This document shows, piece by piece, positions 61,401 to 64,000 of a stretch of DNA of 64,000 nt. Within the stretch, counting starts at the first letter, position 1; every line of letters begins with the position of its first letter. Below the pieces are notes generated by a model. That model was not told the origin of the DNA. It did not search any database and saw only the letters and a program-made list of their open reading frames with translations. Made by a program: the position numbers and the translations under genes. The DNA is from Warburgia ugandensis (Eukaryota; Streptophyta; Magnoliopsida; Canellales; Canellaceae), in the NCBI GenBank assembly GCA_035236585.1, contig CP141132.1, positions 40,861,880-40,925,879 of the forward strand. The letters run 5' to 3'.

Positions 61401-61965
61401 TGTGTATACATACATGATTTTCTGTTTAAAATTATAGACCTTCATGATATAATTATGCTCAGTACCTTAGCATAGTCATGATCCAAAACACATGATCAAA
61501 ACAAGTAATCTAAAAACATATGATCCAACTATGTGATCCAACACATGTGATCCAACTAAGTGATCTAACCAAATGATCAAACTCAGTGATCCAACCTCAC
61601 AATCTGATCCAATTGATCTAATCTAATGATCAAGTCTAATGAGGTGAAAATAATGAGATATGGAGACTAAGGAAACCCTAAGAATAGGGTATAGAAAATA
61701 TTCCAGCCTTAGTTAAACAGACACATCGTCTGATATGTACAATGTATTTTCCATGCAAGTATGGAAGCTTGTGATTTTATTTTACACAGAGATAGAAATT
61801 GGGGATGCTATGCTAGGGAAGTTATGAGGGTTTAGCCACCCACTTCCTGAAACTTATATGATGGATACCATGCCTATAGAGAGGCTAAACATCGGGTGGG
61901 GCAATAATGGGAAGGCTCTACTGTGACAGCCATGGTCCACCCCATGAGGACATGGAGTTGATATT

Positions 61966-61984
61966 CCACAGTTGGTATCAGTGG
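61966..61984 (+). other. Conserved hairpin with TTGGTATCAGTGG in LTR G
   Basis: CCACAGTTGGTATCAGTGG: CCAC/GTGG stem, with TGGTATCAG identical to the first nine bases of the iMet primer-binding site in B. Confidence 0.65.
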
Positions 61985-62643
61985 AGGATTGTAGTCATCC
62001 GGGTACGCTGTACGGATTGAGATTGACTCATAATAGTCCTAATGTATTTTGCATTATGATGCACATATGATAGACATAATGTAATGGCATGGCATGGCAT
62101 GATGAGATGCCAATACATGAGTTCCTGGAAATCCCCGTATAAAGATTGGTTGGATGTTGATTTCCTAAGTGAAAGTATAGCTAGGGGAAGGGACAAGTTT
62201 TGAGAAATCTTCACTATATTAACTAATTTGTCATGTATTACATAAATAATGTATATACTCTATATGGAGAATACTCATGAATGGATAACCATGATGAAAT
62301 AAGGACTGAGGCATGTATTCTTATTTTGATGAAGTAGTATGTTTTTGTATCCGCTACCAAGCATAGCTTGTTGAGGTATTGTAAATATTTTTATGTTTAC
62401 AATACGTCAAATAGAGAGAGGGAGGGTTAGAAGCTCAAGACTACAGAAGACTACAGAAGATGTTGATGAATAATCAATCAAGATACATGCTCTTGAAGAT
62501 ATGTGTTTTATTTGAGGGAATTATATTGTATTGAGAGCTTTTAATGTATGGTGACGTTTGCAAATATTGGATTATGTAATTTGGACAGGTATTGTACTGA
62601 TACTGGGCTCTATTGTGAACCACTGGATGGATTCTGGAAGTTT

Positions 62644-62649
62644 AATAAA
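62644..62649 (+). terminator. Poly(A) signal in solo LTR G
   Basis: AATAAA within GTTTAATAAAAT, about 205 bp before the LTR end. Confidence 0.5.
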
Positions 62650-62855
62650 ATTATATTCCTTCAATGGAATTTTATTTTGTACAAAAATTGTACTTATGTT
62701 ATGTATGAAGTGGTGACTTGGGTTTTCAAAACAAGTTTTAAAAGAAAAGAATTCTTGCTGTTTTGTTTTGCGAATTTTTTTAACTAAGGGGACATTCTTG
62801 CCTTTGAAAAATGTATTACAAAAGGTGTTTCAAAAACCCAGGTCATCACAAAGGA

Positions 62856-64000
62856 TGTCTCATGTCAACAAACTTATCTTGAAAAGTGACTAATACAGTA
62901 TTTCTCTCTTGCTATCATCCCTCTTATGACTTTGAAGGTCTATGGATCAGACATCAAGTTTGTCTTTGATGAATTTGCTTAGAGTGTTTGAAGGACAACA
63001 ATAAGTTAACTTTATCCGAGTAACTATCAAGGAATTTTAACTGTCTTCACCCATTTAGTAAGTAGGAGATGAAATGGCCTCAATTATGATTCTTCCACCA
63101 AGCTGTTTATCATTTCTCTTTATATGTTTTCATTGGTAAATAGTGATAGCTCTTTTGTCTAGTTTGCTACTAGCTTTGAAGATTCCTAGTATGAGGAAGC
63201 ATATTCTTGGTCATTTATCTCTTGGTGATCAAATACATAGCATATCCTTGATGATTGGAAGTTTTCCAATTTTTTTGTAGCCAACTCCTTGTCATGGAGT
63301 CTACGGCTTTCCCATTCATACATTGAAATCTGGTTTGTGACACATACCATACCTGAAAGCCCCTCACGAGGCATTCCTACAAAAGTACTTCTAGTGCTAT
63401 TTTATTTACATTTCAAGATTGACTAGTAGTCTAGTAGCTAAAATCTTTTACTGATTGTTTCTGCAACATTATTGTCATGAATCTGAACTGCATTTGAGGC
63501 ATTTGGAGTGTTTTTTGTTTTGGCTAGCTTGGAAATTCGAGATCATCTAAATCCTCTTCTATACACAGATTTACATAATCTGACACGAAATCCATCCACT
63601 TATCTACAAATAATCTCTTAAGTGATTAATTTGTGGGGAAACTGCATTAACAACTATAAAAAATCTGTTGAACAACAACCTTTTCCCTTAAGGTTAAATG
63701 CCATTGATTGGTGAAAAATCCTAAGGACTTTGCATGAATTTTAACCTAGGATAATTTAACATATTTGATGGTGTTAAGTCTCAATTGGTGCATTGATCCC
63801 AATGATCTGTCATTGAAACCCAAAGGTTTAGTCTAGACACCGAATTCTAGCTACCTGTGTGTAAACTAGTAAATGTAGTTTCTATCTTATGACTAAATGC
63901 ACATCACTTGATCAAGAATTTGGGTAAATGAACTTGAAGTTAAATTTCTAAAGTTTTCCTATCTTATAACATCATAAAAGACGAATGGTAAGATCATCAA
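62856..64000. other. Unrecognised sequence, right flank of solo LTR G
   Basis: AT-rich DNA without similarity to the other elements here. A 62-residue minus-strand frame (63186-63374) has no domain I recognise and lacks conserved neighbours. No splice-supported gene model is visible. Confidence 0.3.

Larger units (their letters stand above)
57821..62850 (+). repeat. Solo LTR G (5.03 kb, A/B/C family)
   Basis: Begins TGTAACACCCCTAATTTT and ends CAGGTCATCACA, with AAGGA directly on both sides (57816-57820 and 62851-62855). There is no internal region, so this is a solo LTR produced by recombination. It is collinear with the 3' LTR of A but without A's minisatellite and hairpin expansions. It includes the conserved 270-bp block (60783-61045), a primer-site-like hairpin (61966-61984) and a single copy of the TAGCC hairpin (62144-62186). 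Confidence 0.93.

Noticed and set aside
63186-63374. Possible copia-type Gag fragment on the minus strand
   Set aside because: Superficial lysine/glutamate-rich similarity only; no alignable motif or flanking retroelement structure.

Overview
The window is AT-rich, intergenic DNA from a plant, most likely an angiosperm. It is built almost entirely of LTR retrotransposons inserted into one another. I found no intact host gene, tRNA, rRNA or CRISPR array. The plant assignment rests on chromodomain-type Ty3/gypsy (chromovirus, Tekay/Del-like) pol remnants with a tRNA-iMet primer-binding site, a Tat/Athila-type integrase tail, and a CACTA (En/Spm) transposon with a TNP2 transposase C-terminus. 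No species can be named from this.

Left half (1-30484): a nested stack. The oldest layer is the 3' end of a Tat/Athila-like element (26882-30479). Against it lies a chromovirus LTR (D, 8264-11007 and 26195-26881). D is interrupted by a solo LTR on the minus strand (C, TSD AATTA). C is in turn interrupted by a complete-structure minus-strand element (B, 14077-24902, TSD GGGAC, iMet PBS, PPT, two LTRs, no recognisable pol). At the left edge, element A (pol remnant 1-2626 plus a 5.6 kb 3' LTR, 2627-8261) abuts the first bases of D.

Middle (30485-48430): element F is a chromovirus with degenerate gag and pol, a partial 5' LTR and a 3.4 kb 3' LTR. Its integrase region is interrupted by element E (35190-44193), which has two LTRs, an iMet-like PBS, a PPT and an apparently non-coding internal region.

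Right part (48431-64000): LTR fragments in both orientations, a degenerate CACTA transposon with internally repeated modules (53879 to about 56600), another LTR fragment, and a 5.03 kb solo LTR (G, 57821-62850, TSD AAGGA) inside sequence I do not recognise.

The most interesting signal is shared by the LTRs. They are unusually long (2.7-5.6 kb). Each readable promoter (TATA box) lies only about 0.4-0.6 kb from the LTR start, and the poly(A) signal in the A/B/G family lies about 0.2 kb from the end, so the inferred R region is several kilobases long. Within that region, divergent LTR families share a small module: a CCAC...GTGG hairpin carrying or abutting TGGTATC, the same bases that begin the iMet primer-binding site, followed downstream by GAGCATAGTAGTC-like sequence. 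B and E look like non-autonomous derivatives that share LTR families with pol-bearing relatives.
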